Positions 1 through 11,173 of a stretch of DNA of 64,000 nucleotides are shown piece after piece (position 1 is the first letter of the stretch; every line of letters starts with the position of its first letter). A model generated the notes under the pieces. That model saw nothing but the letters and a program-made list of their open reading frames with translations, was not told where the DNA came from and made no database searches. This stretch comes from Triticum aestivum (lineage: Eukaryota; Streptophyta; Magnoliopsida; Poales; Poaceae). Where the stretch lies: positions 202,310,538-202,374,537 of the forward strand of contig NC_057801.1 of NCBI RefSeq assembly GCF_018294505.1, given 5' to 3'. Position numbers and translations under genes: made by a program.

Positions 1-570
1 TGATAAGACTCGGAGGCATTTCATTTGGATTGCTGTGGCAGACCTACAAATATGCCAATCGGGCTGAATGTGCATTCAGCACTAATAGAAGTATAGATGG
101 ACCATAAGTGGCACGCATCAGAAAGTGCCAAGATGCTGGCTAAAAAAAGGATGCTATTGTAGCAAAAAAAGTACAGTGGCCTGGCTTATGTATGTTAGTT
201 GATATTATTGATCCATATACTCTATAAGTGTTTATATGTCTGTTAGTTCTGTACATTCTTGGTTGATTGACTCGGTATTTGAATCTTGATACATCGCTTG
301 TGTACATATCTAAATGGGAGTACACATTATGCTGCGTGTGACATTTGAGTTGGACATGAAGTGTTCCAGATATTCGAATTCACCTTAAATTGGATTCTAG
401 CTTCTGAATTTGAGTATCGGCATTTGTAAACCATATTCATATATAACAGTAGAATACATCTTTGTCCTCCTTTTGAAGATATATAAAAACACATAGAATG
501 ATTTATAAAGATTCATATAGGAATACAAAATGGATTTGAATTTAGTTGCCAGGGTAAACGTGGATGCTTA
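1..570. other. AT-rich DNA without a recognised gene
   Basis: I see no coding signature, transposon terminus or repeat array here. Only short ORFs without codon-like character are present. It is probably upstream flank of the decayed locus that follows. Confidence 0.4.
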
Positions 571-1130
571 TTGTCCCAAAATTTGAAAAAGCGGCAAAAT
601 GTCCACTCCCACGTTGGCTGCCCGAAGCCAAGTGTTTGGGAGATGGAAATTACTGTCTACCCATTACACGGACAATCCATCGGCCCGATTTCCCCTGCTC
701 TAAATAGGGGTAGGTTAGTAACTTCAATTATACGTGACACGACTGCCTCTGAGCCCATTCCGACACGGTGGGCGTCAAACATGGGCGGCAAAACACATTT
801 GATTCAAGCTCGTCCGAAAGACCTCTGTTTCTCCCTCCATTCCCCATTCGTACATGGTGGGAGGCAAAACAAACTCGACTCGGCCGAAATCGATGTATGC
901 AAATATTTTCAATAGGGGCAGGTTTGTAACTTCACTCAGACGTGACACAACCGCCCTACCTGTCAGCCCCGTTCATACACCCTGGGCGCCAACCATAGGC
1001 GCCAACCACCCTCTCCTCGCCCGAAATCGCTTTGGGTAAATATTGGCGAGATGCGAGATTACCGTCCTATCCCCAACCGACGAGACGTCCAAATTTTAAA
1101 CGGGGGCTAAGTTCATAACTTTCCCATATT
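571..1130 (+). repeat. Three imperfect direct repeats of about 190-210 bp
   Basis: The phrase AATAGGGG(T/C)AGGTT(A/T)GTAACTTCA starts near 703 and again near 911. A weaker version (ACGGGGGCTAAGTTCATAAC) lies near 1100. Each is followed by a CGTGACAC-like or CAGACAGG-like stretch, a CATTCGTACA/GTTCATACACC stretch and, in the first two, GCCGAAATCG or CCCGAAATCG. The copies are diverged. The array lies just upstream of a C-rich ORF, so it may be a duplicated promoter or leader region. That role is inference. Confidence 0.45.
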
Positions 1131-1153
1131 TCAGACAGGCGCATCCCAAAAAC

Positions 1154-1579
1154 ATGGTTCCCCGTATCTCTCCTCCATTTTCCCATTCATACACCGTCCG
1201 CGCTAGAACACCCCATCCCCACACTAGCCTCCGTCCGCCACCCCATCCATCGCGCTGTCCTCCACCACATCCATCACCACCGTCCTCCACCATGCCGGAG
1301 CGCCTACCAAGACCGCTTCGTCCACTGCTAGAGATGGACGTTTCTCATCCACGGCGACGGACCAATAGCCTTGCATCGCGTCCTCTTGCTTCATCGGCAT
1401 CGTCGTCCTCTTTGCCGGGGCCGCTCACACGTACTTCTCTTCCACCGCAACGGGATTTATCCCCCAATGCACCCGTCTACCGTCACAGATCTGTTCAACG
1501 CCACCGACAGCCATTGCACCCTCGATGCCTACACGGCACCGCAAGAGAGGTGGTACTTCATATCTCCTCAACTTTTTGA
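1154..1579 (+). other. Pro/Arg/Ser-rich ORF, possible first exon of the decayed locus
   Basis: An open frame of 141 codons, strongly enriched in Pro, Ser, Arg and His, with an internal ATG at 1292. No domain is recognisable. It sits downstream of direct repeats and upstream of the exon-like segments at 3287-4650, so it could be the first coding exon of the interrupted gene. It could equally be a chance ORF in C-rich DNA. Only transcript evidence would decide. Confidence 0.2.
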
Positions 1580-3286
1580 TCTCAACCAGAAAATAAATCT
1601 TAACTTGGTTACTCTACTTTCTTTTCAGCTCTTAGAATTTAGTTCTTAGTTCGAAGCAAACAATGGATGCTAAATATCATTTCTTCAGTTTGCAGCTTCA
1701 AATCTGCCATGGCACAGCCATAATACGGTTTAATTGATCATGCTTAGGGTTTAATTGATCATGTTGGTTCTGTGGTGTTTTCTTTAATAGAAATCGGAGG
1801 GGAAACCCTCTTTTGCTAAAAAATATATGCTTAGAGTTTCCCCCTTTTATGATCACTATACGATGAGAATATGTGCTTCGTGTCATAATAACACTGCTCC
1901 ACCCATCAAGCTAAACAAGCTTAGTTGTTCAATTACGAATATGATATTATTAAAACAGAGTTGTTTAATTGATCAGCTAAATGTTCCTAATAGTTTCGAA
2001 AATGCATGTTCGCCGCTCGGGTGTGTATCTCTACAGGGTGCCCACGGTGGGCCGGCCCACCCTGGGATTTTGGGTCATCCCAGGCCCCGATTCCCCTCTG
2101 TTCTGCTGCGCGCTTCCGATCTCTACTCGCCCCCAGCCGCCTGCCTCGCCGGCGACTTGCCGTCCCCGGCCGGCATGACTCTAGGAGGAGACGCCGAACT
2201 AACAGGAGGCCAGGAGCCACTCGCCCAACAGCGTCACCGCTGCCCGGGCGCGCCGCCGTGCCTACATTCCAAGTCCGTTCAGGGCTCAGGCGTGCAGCAC
2301 CCACCAAGCCAACCCGATTTATCCTGAGATACGTCCTCAACACTCAGCAGCCACTCCTCATCACCCATTTTCTAATTGATTCATTACTCATTAGGCAGGA
2401 TTGTCATTAGGGTTTGTTGTGTGCTCACTGCTACCTACACTTAATGGTTCGGATGTATTTCGGTAATCTTTAGTACCTCTAAAGTTCACAGGGTTTTCAA
2501 AATTCTGGCCCTTAGAACAGACACTAGTCATTTTGGATTGTTGGCCGTAGTGACATTGACCCAGATTACTACTTCAAGCCAGGTTTGTTGACAATTTCAC
2601 TTGTCTTTCTTACTCATTCGATATAATATCCAATTGTTCATGTCGATTAGTTGCAAACAATGAGTGCTAGACAAACTTCTTCATTGAGATTTTGGATGGT
2701 CTCTTACTGCAGTTACAATTCTGCATACTTGTCCTAGTAAGCTCACAAGTAATTGATTGATTCACTACATCTATGCTTGCCTTGTCATATTTGTTGTCAA
2801 TATTCTTTTAGGGTAGACCACCCTGTTTCTAAATACTGGAACCATAGACAAGAGTGAATAGTATTTCTCTAAGTGATCTCTTCCATCATGTGTGGGCAAC
2901 GAACACTGCATTGTATAGAAAGAAAGTTTCATTTCCATCTTTTACATAGGTTTCGATCTTTAAATGGAATACAATCTGCCTACTGCTCTGTGTCGCACTA
3001 CCAACACTCCACTCTTGAAGCTAAACATTATGCCACTCATAATTGCTTAGTTTATTTGTTCAAATACGAATTTCATATGATTCTAATGTTCCTACTTCAG
3101 TTTTGAAATGTGTGCCTACCTGTTATAGAGACATAAGGGGTTTGTATTTCTATGTGTGGTCTGGTCAGCACGGTTGGGGGTGAACTTTGCATATGCAGGG
3201 GTTTATAGGGAGACACTCTTCGAGTTGAATCCGCAATGCATTACATAGATAATCTGACTACTTTTTATGTTTTCATGAATCTCAGA
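1580..3286. other. Non-coding interval with a GC-rich block at about 2028-2335
   Basis: Most of this interval is AT-rich and resembles intron or intergenic DNA. The block at about 2028-2335 is abruptly GC-rich. It opens with the perfect 14-bp palindrome GTGGGCCGGCCCAC (near 2048) and an 8-bp stem, CCTGGGAT with ATCCCAGG, nearby. All frames through it are short and overlapping on both strands, and no domain is recognised. It may be a small inserted element, but I could not define termini or a target duplication. Confidence 0.3.
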
Positions 3287-4675
3287 TTCTGAACAACATC
3301 ATAATGATTATGAGCTTGCGCGCACGAAAAGAATAAAGCAGAACAATGCCATGGCTGTCAAACTTGGCATTAAGGGACTGAAATCAAGTCTGGATGCAAT
3401 GCAATGCAAACGCTCTCCACCTACAGAGTCATGCTCAGAATATGATCCTAACAGTGATTCTGAGCTAGAGGGAGACCTAATTCAATGTAGCTCCCTAGTG
3501 GAGGAGTCAGAGGAAGATGCCCTATCTTATTCACCCATCAAGGTACTTGCTCTAACTTTCCAAGGTTACATTGCTCGCACATATCTTGCAATTCATGCTT
3601 TGCATTGCTTCTACTTTGTTGAACTGCCATTAGCTTATTTTACACATCATGTATGTGAATACGCCCTGCCTATCCATTTTCAGTACATATTCCATCAGTC
3701 ATCATACCATATTTATCCATTCAAATGTTGTTCTTGTGTATCAGACGTTCAAAAGGAAGAGGGCGATTGCTGATCGTGGAGTAGCTCAAGTAAAGTATTT
3801 GGAAAATGTAGTGGCACATAAATCAAATAGCCATTAGGTGTAGTTGCAATATCACCTGACTCACAAAACACCCCAACTCTAGCAGACTCTATCCCTACTA
3901 CACTGGTCATTTCTGATGCCCCAACTCAGCAGACCCCAACTGTAGCAAACAGTATGATTATGCCAGTTGACATAGCACTAGCTGTACGACGCAAAACCCC
4001 CATTCCAGCAAAGAGTACACCAAATCCAGTTGCCAAATCCCTTTTTGAACCAGAGAGAGCCCCAATTGTAGCAAATAGGACCCCTGTTCCATTTCTTCCC
4101 AGTTTAGAAGATGAAGCTTATGTTGTTGTCAGGAACTTTGTGCGCATCTTTCCTTCATGGAAAGATTATACCACAGACACAGAACAATTTCCAGTTTTCC
4201 TCCGCAACTTACGTGTAAGTAATGTACTAATGTTATTCATGGTCATTACTGCATATGTTTCTGCTGATAGAAGACACAAGATTTCATTCTTTTAAATAGG
4301 AGAGGAGCAAAATGGATTGTGATGACGAGCAAGGGTTGGTTGCACTTTTCAAGCACTCGTTGATGAAGTATCATTCCTACCTGAGGCAAGCGCACTTCGA
4401 TGGCAAGCCTCTGAATGAAATTTCTGTGAAGTCTTCGGTGCTACATTTATCCGACGGTGACTAGAATAATCTTGTTACACATTGGTCTCGACTGGAGCGT
4501 AAGGTACTGTCTATGATATCACATCACAATTTGAACTACATTTCTACATTTGCCTTCATGTCTCACTTGTACGAAAACTGTTAGCAGAAGAACATTCATT
4601 CTCAAGGGAGCACAGAATCTCGCAACTATACTGCACATTGCATTGCTCTTGTGAGTACCTCTTGCCCAGTATGAC
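3287..4675 (+). pseudogene. Decayed Ptta/En/Spm transposase-related gene, 5' part (split by E1)
   Basis: Several exon-like segments with plausible splice borders are visible. About 3287-3542 encodes a Lys/Arg-rich segment (ELARTKRIKQNNAMAVKLGI) and an acidic Ser-rich stretch, ending at AAG|GTACTT. About 3747-4212 starts after CAG and ends at CGT|GTAAGT, with a frame change near 3836. About 4300-4503 encodes KYHSYLRQAHFDGKPLNEIS and then LSDGD-stop-NNLVTHW, where TAG (near 4462) replaces an expected Trp codon. A short exon at about 4589-4650 precedes GTGAGT. The FDGKP...LVTHW pattern resembles the plant Transposase_24 (PF03004) domain of Ptta/En/Spm-related genes, by recall. The frameshift, the nonsense codon and the E1 insertion mean it cannot make a full product. 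Whether it was a domesticated host gene or a transposon gene is unclear. Confidence 0.5.
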
Positions 4676-5148
4676 TGAGGGAGTCCCGGATTAGGGGGTG
4701 TCCGGATAGCCGAACTATCACCTTTGGCCGGACTCCTGGACTATGAAGATACAAGATTGAAGACTTCGTCCCGTGTCCGGATAGGACTTTCCTTGGTGTG
4801 GAAGGCAAGCTTGGCGATACAGATATGAAGATCTCCTACCATTGTAACCGACTCTGTGTAACCCTAACCCTCTTCGGTGCCTATATAAATCGGAGGGTTT
4901 TAGTCCGTAGGACGAACAACAATCATACCATAGGCTAGCTTCTAGGGTTTAGCCTCTCTGATCTCGTGGTAGATCTACTCTTGTACTACCCATATCATCA
5001 ATATTAATCAAGCAGGAGTAGGGTTTTACCTCCATCGAGAGGGCCCGAACCTGGGTAAAAACATCGTGTCCCTTGTCTCCTGTTACCATCCGCCTAGACG
5101 CACAGTTCGGGACCCCCTACCCGAGATCCGCCGGTTTTGACACCGACA
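4676..5148 (+). repeat. E1 5' LTR
   Basis: Starts TGAGGGAGTC and ends GACACCGACA. A TATATAAA box lies at 4882-4889, marking the likely promoter. The copy at 14170-14642 is the same length. It carries the GACGAACAACAATC form of the R region also seen, slightly altered, in E4. Confidence 0.92.
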
Positions 5149-5149
5149 T

Positions 5150-5167
5150 TGGTGCTTTCATTGAGAG
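5150..5167 (+). other. E1 primer-binding site
   Basis: TGGTGCTTTCATTGAGAG begins one base after the LTR end. It starts with TGG, as expected for pairing with the CCA end of a tRNA. The same sequence follows the 5' LTRs of E2 (26702), E3 (reverse strand, ending near 48614) and E4 (54432). I did not assign the tRNA species. Confidence 0.65.
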
Positions 5168-5195
5168 TTCCTCTGTGCCGTCGCCATCAGGAAGG

Positions 5196-6161
5196 ATGCC
5201 CTGTCCCGTCTTTAAAGACGGCACTGTGGCTAAAGGAGCTTTGGTCATCGGCCAAACTCTCCGGATAGGCGGTTTCCTTATGACCGCCTGTTCGGCCGCC
5301 GCGCCGACGATGACTTCTTGGGTCATCGAAAGCAATCTTCACGTTAACTCGGAACTCACTGAGCAGTTAGATCCGATGGAGCTCTCTTCCTTAAACGAGC
5401 TCTTGGATCGCATCGCCGCCCTGGGAGTCGCTACAGACTACGATCAGATTGGGCTTAAACCCGATCTGAGAGAGATTAACTCTCCCCAGGTTACCCACCA
5501 CATTGCTGTGGTAGAGAAACAATGCGGCGACCCTTCTTCTATCTTAAGGACGAGCTATGTCCGGATTCCCGATCCCTCCATGCCGGATTCCCACGGAGGG
5601 GAGGATGTCACTCAAGCCCTGAACCTAAAGTCAGGCAGCGGGCTAGATTCATTGGACAACATCCAAGAACCCAAGCTTCCAAGTTCGAAAACTTCTTGGC
5701 CCCTGAGTTTTAGATTGGACGGGGTTCCGAATTTAATTCCACCCACCCACCCAAACACAAGCAATCTATCCGAAATCCGGCAAGAGCCCGCAGAAACAGT
5801 ACACCATTATTGGGCCAGATTCCTCCTGGTCATAAACAGGATAAAGGATTTCCATGAGGAGGACGCAATTTCATTCTTCTACAATAATTGCACGGACAAG
5901 GGAATCCTCAACGCCGTAAGTCGTCGTGAAATCACACGCTTCGCTGACTTGGCGTCCATAGTACGAAAGTACTGTGCGATGGAAAGCGCCTGGAAAATAG
6001 AAATCAATTTGTGGGACAATCTGGCCCTGAATACAATCCCAATCCAAAATAAAAGGGTGCATCATCGCCAGGCACCTGGGTTAAATACCAAAAAGCAAAA
6101 AACCCTCTATAGGGCATGGAACCGTATTGGAAGGATGGCTCAATGGACCCTGCAAAATTGA
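5196..6161 (+). pseudogene. gag: E1 gag, shortened and frameshifted
   Basis: The open frame from ATG 5196 to TGA 6159-6161 encodes a structural protein. The apparent upstream start at 5073 lies in the LTR and is not real. The centre retains a Gag-like stretch (QEPAETVHHYWARFLLVINR) that aligns with QQPGESARKFWNRFLTKK of E3. The capsid portion that precedes it in E3 (WIEDYILHIHMARGD...GSWEELEDAF) is absent. A one-base insertion near 6095, relative to E2, throws the end out of frame. In frame +1 the zinc-finger-like CX2HX8HX4C motif follows, with the first His changed to Asp (CKIDST). The shortened Gag is shared with E2, so the deletion predates both copies. Confidence 0.75.
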
Positions 6162-8479
6162 TAGTACAGAGGGCGCCACTCCAACTCATAGCCTTAGAGC
6201 ATGTTGGATACTACGGCAGGTGGCCAAAAGTGGCGAAGAGCTTCTAACTCCAGAGCACCAGCCCAAGGATACCAGTACGGTATTAACAGTCTTCGAGACT
6301 TTTGCATCAAATAATATGCGGAAACGAACACTCTACAGCCTTGCCAAAGTCTACCAAGTAGCAACAATAAACCCATGGCGTGACATGGCAATTACCTTTA
6401 ATGCCAGTGAAGAACCTAAATTCCGAACAGCCCGAGCACCAGCCGCATTGGTCCTCAGTCCAATAGTGGACGGCTTTCTCCTTACCAAGGTACTCATGGA
6501 TGGTGGCAGCGGATTGAACCTCATTTACGAGGAAATCCTCAGAAAAATGGAAATAGACTGGAGCCGCATTGAGCGAAGCAACACAACCTTTAGAGGAATA
6601 ATCCCCAGTCGGGAAGCATGCTGTACAGGAAAAATCACACTGGATGTGGTGTTCGGCACGCCGGATAATTACAGGTCCGAGGAGGTCATGTTCCAAATGG
6701 CCCCGTTCAGCAGCGGATATCACGCTCTATTAGGGCGAGAAGCATTCACAATTTTTCAAGCTATACCCCATTACGGGTACATGAAGCTCAAAATGCCCGG
6801 GCCCAACGGAATCATCACTCTTGCTAGTGACCCGGACATAGCACTCCGCACCGAAAACAAGACAGCCGCACTGGCCCTTGAGGCACTATCCGAAGCCCTA
6901 GCGGCCGAGGAACTCACTGCGCTGCGCTCCACGGTGAATAGGGACGACGTGATACTCGATAAGAGATCCAAGTCCACCTCCTTTAAACCAGCGGACAAAA
7001 TAGTCAAATTCCAAGTCCATACAATGGAACCCTGATGTAGACGTCGCACTACGAGAATTCCTACGCGAAAATTGGGACATCTTTGCCTGGCACCCTTCAG
7101 ACATGCCAGGAATCCCACGCCGGCTGGCCGAGCACAGCCTAAACATCCTAAAAGGATTCAAGCCAGTCAAACATGCTCTTCGGCGTTTCTCCGAACCCAA
7201 GAGATAGGCCATGGGAGAGGAGCTAGCCAAATTATTGGAGGCCGGATTCATCAGAGATATAAAACATCCGAAATGTCTAGCAAACCTGGTGATGGTACCA
7301 AAGAAGGACAAATCCTGGCGCCTATGCGTCAATTTTAAGGACCACAACAAGGCTAGCCCAAAGGATCCCTTCCCCCTCCCCCGCATCGATCAAATTATCG
7401 ACGCTACCGCAGGACACGATTCATTATGTTTCCTCGACGCATACTCCGGCTACCACCAAATTAAGATGGCAGATCCTGACTAGGCCGCAACGGCATTCAT
7501 CACCCCATACGGCCCATTCTGCTTCAACACAATGCCCTTTGGGCTCAAAAACGCCGGCGCAACACATCAGCGCATGATTCAGACATGTCTGGCAAACCAG
7601 ATCGGCCAAACAGTGGAGGCATACATAGACGATGTGGTAGTCAAAACCAAGCACGTCGAAACTCTAGTAGACAATTTGAGGCTCACGTTCGATAATCTCC
7701 GAACATATGACATTAAGCTTAACCCGGAAAAATGTGTTTTCGGCGTACCAGCCAGAAAGCTCTTGGGCTTCATTATATCCGGTAGAGGAATTGAAGCAAA
7801 CCCAGCCAAGATCCGAGCTCTATCACAATTGTATATCCCAAAGGACCTCAAACAAATACAAAAATTGACGGGATGCATGGCGGCTTTAAGCCCGCTTTAT
7901 CTCCCGTTTAGGAGAAAAGGCATTACCCCTTTATCGCCTCCTCTGACGCACCGAACACTTCGAGTGGATGGATGTCACCACAGCCAGACTCGAAGAAATA
8001 AAAGCCATATGGGCAACAAACCCGGTCCTGGCCGCTCCCAACATAGGCGAACCAATGCTATTATATATCGCGGTAACTCATCAAGTGGTGAGCGCGGTGC
8101 TCGTTGTCGAACAAGAAACGGACGAACATAAGTTCCCCCTTCAAAAACTAGTTTACTACTTGTCCACGGTCCTAACTCCATGCAAGTCACGGTACCCGCA
8201 TTATCAGAAGATAGCGTACACGGTGTTCATGGCATCCCGGAAGCTACGACACTACTTTCAAGAGTGTTCGATAACAGTAGCCTCTGAAGTACCTCTTAAT
8301 GACATTATAAATAACTGCGACGCGACGGGCCGGATTGCCAAGTGGGCCATTGAGCTCCTCCCGTTCGACATAACCTATAAGCCACAGCGAGCTATTAAGT
8401 CGCAAGTTTTGGCGACTTCGTCGCCGAATGGAGTGAAGCCGAACTCCCTAAAGAGTACGGCGCATATTCCAACTGGATC
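6127..8479 (+). pseudogene. pol: E1 pol, N-terminal part: protease, reverse transcriptase, RNase H
   Basis: The protease region lies in the frame open at 6127-7035, with active-site-like LMDGGSGLNLIYE. A deletion of about 35 bp against E2 near 7030 ends that frame. Reverse transcriptase continues in another frame from 7034 (LRENWDIFAW, KDKSWRLCVNF, FLDAYSGYHQIKMA, MPFGLKNAGA) with catalytic YIDDVVVK near 7620. It is interrupted by TAG at 7205-7207 and 7481-7483, where E2 has Gln codons. A one-base insertion near 7890 and a one-base deletion near 8412 flank the RNase H part (LYIAVTHQVVSAVLVV...YPHYQKIAYTVFMASRKL). At least five lesions make it inactive. Confidence 0.85.
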
Positions 8480-10273
8480 ATGCACTTTGACGGCTCCAAA
8501 ATGTTGGCTGGTCTGGGGGCTGGCATCGTTCTGACATCCCCAACCGGAGATACGGTTCAATACGTACTCCAAATAATGTACACGGACTCCAACAACGCAG
8601 CCGAATACGAGGCCCTTCTACATGGCCTCCGGATGGCAGTCTCCATGGTCATTCAACGCCTAGAGGTGCACGGGGACTCGAACCTCGTGAAATCACAAAT
8701 AAATGGAGACTTCGATGCCAAGGATCCGAAAATGGCAGCTTATCGCAACACCGTCCTAAAAATGTCAGCTCGGTTTGAGGGGCTCGAATTTCACCATATA
8801 GCCCGGGATAACAACCAGGCAGGAGACGTATTGGCACGCATGGGCGCAAAGCGCGATGCCGTCCCTCCCAACATCTTCCTAGAGAGGCTGTTCAAGCCAT
8901 CTGTACTATGGGAGGGGGAATCCGGAAATAATAATCCGGACCCAACCGCACTGCCCGACACCGAACATTCTGACATAATTGGCGGTTCGGCCAATGAAGT
9001 AACATCCTCAGCCCACGTAATAATGGCAATCATTGCCTCGTGGACGGAACCATTCCTAGCCTACCTAACCAGGCAGGAACTTCTCGAGGACCAAAACGAG
9101 GCCCGCTGCATAGTGCGGCGATCTAAAGCCTATAAGGTCCATGAGGGAGAGCTTTACAAGAAAAGCACAACCGGAGTCCTTCAAAGATGTATCTCCAAAG
9201 AGGAAGGGCGGAATCTTCTGGCTGAAATTCATGCCGGACTCGGCGGGCACCACACCGCAGCCCGGGACCTCGTAGGCAAGGCCTTCCATACAGGGTTTTA
9301 TTGGCCGACGACCCGGGCAGATGCTCAGGACTTAGTCCAACGATGCGTCGGTTGCCAGCTCTTTGCTAATCAAAGCCACATGCCACCCACCGCCCTCAAA
9401 ACTATACCCATAACCTGGCCCTTCGCGGTCTGGGGGCTTGACATGGCTGTACCCCTTAAAGGAGGAACCCACAAGCAAAAATACCTACTGGTCATGGTGG
9501 ATAAATTCACCAAATGGATAGAGGCCAAACCTGTTAAGACGGCCGAATCCGGACCAGTGATAGACTTCATATCAGGGGTCGTACACCGTTACGGCGTCCC
9601 CCATAGCATCATCACTGATAACGGCACGAACTTTACAGCCGACAAGGTTAAACTCTGGTGCAAAAACATGGGCATCAAGCTCGACTATGCTTCAGTCTAT
9701 CACCCTCAAACTAACGGTCAAGTCAAGCGAGCAAATGGTCTAATCATGAGCGACATCAAACCCAGATTAGTGCGGTCCCTCAAGGAATCTAACATGCACT
9801 GGGTTGAGGAGCTCGACTCTGTACTCTGGGGGCTGCGGGCCACTCCGAATCGCACCACCGGATTTACACCATTCCTTATGGTATACGGCGCAGAGGCAGT
9901 TCTGCCCTGTGACATAATGCATGACTCACCTCGTGTGCGCATGTACGAAGAAAGAGAAGCCGAGCTCAATCGGCAGGACAGTTTGGACGCATTGGAGGAG
10001 GAGCGTGATGTGGCAAAAGCCCGTTCCGCATTCTATCAACAGCAAGCTCGAAGATACCAAAGCAGAGAAGTACGGGCCAAAACTTACAACGTTGGTGAGT
10101 TAGTTCTATGCTTGCCGGACAAGAAAAAGGACAAACTCAAGCCCAAATGGGAAGGTCCCTTTATCATCGACCAAGTCCTGACCGGTGGAGCGTACCGTCT
10201 GCGGGATGCATCGGATAACCGACTCGAGCTGAACCCATGGAATGCAGCCCGTCTCCGAAGATTCTACGCCTAG
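8480..10273 (+). pseudogene. pol: E1 pol, C-terminal part: second RNase H and integrase (catalytic Glu lost)
   Basis: 597 codons are open. The first ~150 residues form a second RNase H of the archaeal-like type found in Tat elements: HFDGSKMLAGLGAG, AAEYEALLHGL, HGDSNLV and DNNQAGDVLA supply the acidic positions. Integrase follows, with an HHCC zinc-binding region (HAGLGGHHTAARDL...CVGCQLF) and a core with Asp in WGLDMA and Asp in IITDNGTNF. The third acidic residue is changed: codon 9725-9727 is AAG (Lys) in NGQVKRANG, whereas E2 has GAA in NGQVEREN. Integrase should therefore be inactive although the frame is open. The frame ends ARLRRFYA-stop, the same end as in E2. Confidence 0.88.
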
Positions 10274-11173
10274 CTCCGGATTTTGAGTTCGTCTCCTTCC
10301 TCCGTCTATATTTTACATACTAGCTGTCTTCTGTTTCTCTCCTTCTCCCTCCTTTCTTATTACAGCCTTTGAAAGCTTGTTTGCGCATCGTTCGCACATA
10401 CTTGACGCGCTATCCGTGCCCATTATACCTGGGGGCTTCTTTAACAGAAGCTTATTTATATGGGCTTCATGCCCAACACATGTGTCGCACTTCCGCATGT
10501 ACCTTTTATTCACCATTATATGCATCGATATGACTTAAGTTTTGGCCAAGCTAGGTTGCCTGGCTCCTGTGCTTACCCCTACATTCCCGATTGTTCGGCT
10601 AGGCGGTAAAGGGAGCACCTCTGCGATTGTTACTGCCGGGTCAGCCGGATGTGTACCTCAGACTGGGTGAAGCTAAAAGCTAGCATTCTTAAGGGAATAT
10701 TCGGTCGGTGAACTAAAAGACGATTTCTTATCTACTTATTTATCTGCCCCCAGATGTTTTTCTGCTTTTTTCGCAGTCCGGACATGCACTTTAGGGCATG
10801 CCCCCCAGGGAAAGGAACCCCTAACGGAACTATTCTCCCTGGAAGATGTTTCTTACTAACCATGTAATATAACATAACTAGTTGGGCACTTGTCTGATAC
10901 AACACTAATGACCCCTACGCCTGGTCTCCATGCATGCCCCGGTTCTTATATAACCGCGAGGGTATTCGGACACACTCTGGACTATCGAGTCCCGAGGTTG
11001 AAGCGAAAAGGTCCGCTATGACAAACAATCTACAATCCGGCTAGAAGGCATTTTACATGTCATCTTAAATTACATAGTCAACTTGACTGGGCATATTCCT
11101 CTTCAATGCCATCCAGTAGGCTGTCTAGTTTACAGTCCTGTTGGGAATACTTTGCGGCCAATTCTACTTGGCC
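10274..11173. other. E1 noncoding spacer between pol and antisense gene
   Basis: There is no gene here. It contains the conserved module at 10554-10684, a TACCTGGGGGCTTCTT stretch near 10428 and A/T-rich linkers, all matched in order by E2 (35508-36210). Transcripts from pol and from the antisense gene would converge here. Confidence 0.6.
10554..10684 (+). ncRNA. Conserved noncoding module (E1 copy), possible structured RNA
   Basis: Starts GGTTGCCTGGCTCCTGTG and ends near GAAGCTAAAAGCTAGC. GCTCC can pair with GGAGC and, inside that, TTACC with GGTAA, around a loop holding GATTGTTCGGCTAGG. Diverged copies occur in E2, E3 and twice in E4 without coding potential. The position is conserved and the function unknown. 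The RNA label is inference from pairing and conservation. Confidence 0.35.

Noticed and set aside
2006..2410. Coding gene in the GC-rich block
   Set aside because: Several equally long frames on both strands, none with domain or splice support.
4858..4876. Telomere-like CCCTAACCCT in the E1 LTR
   Set aside because: Only about one and a half units, also present at the same place in the other E1 LTR; it is part of the LTR sequence.
5073..5195. Gag reading frames apparently starting inside the Fatima-like LTRs (also at 26625, 39705, 48691 and 54355)
   Set aside because: The same N-terminal peptide appears wherever the LTR end is read into an open frame, including into unrelated T reverse transcriptase at 39705. 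It is LTR sequence; real Gag starts are the ATGs after the primer site.
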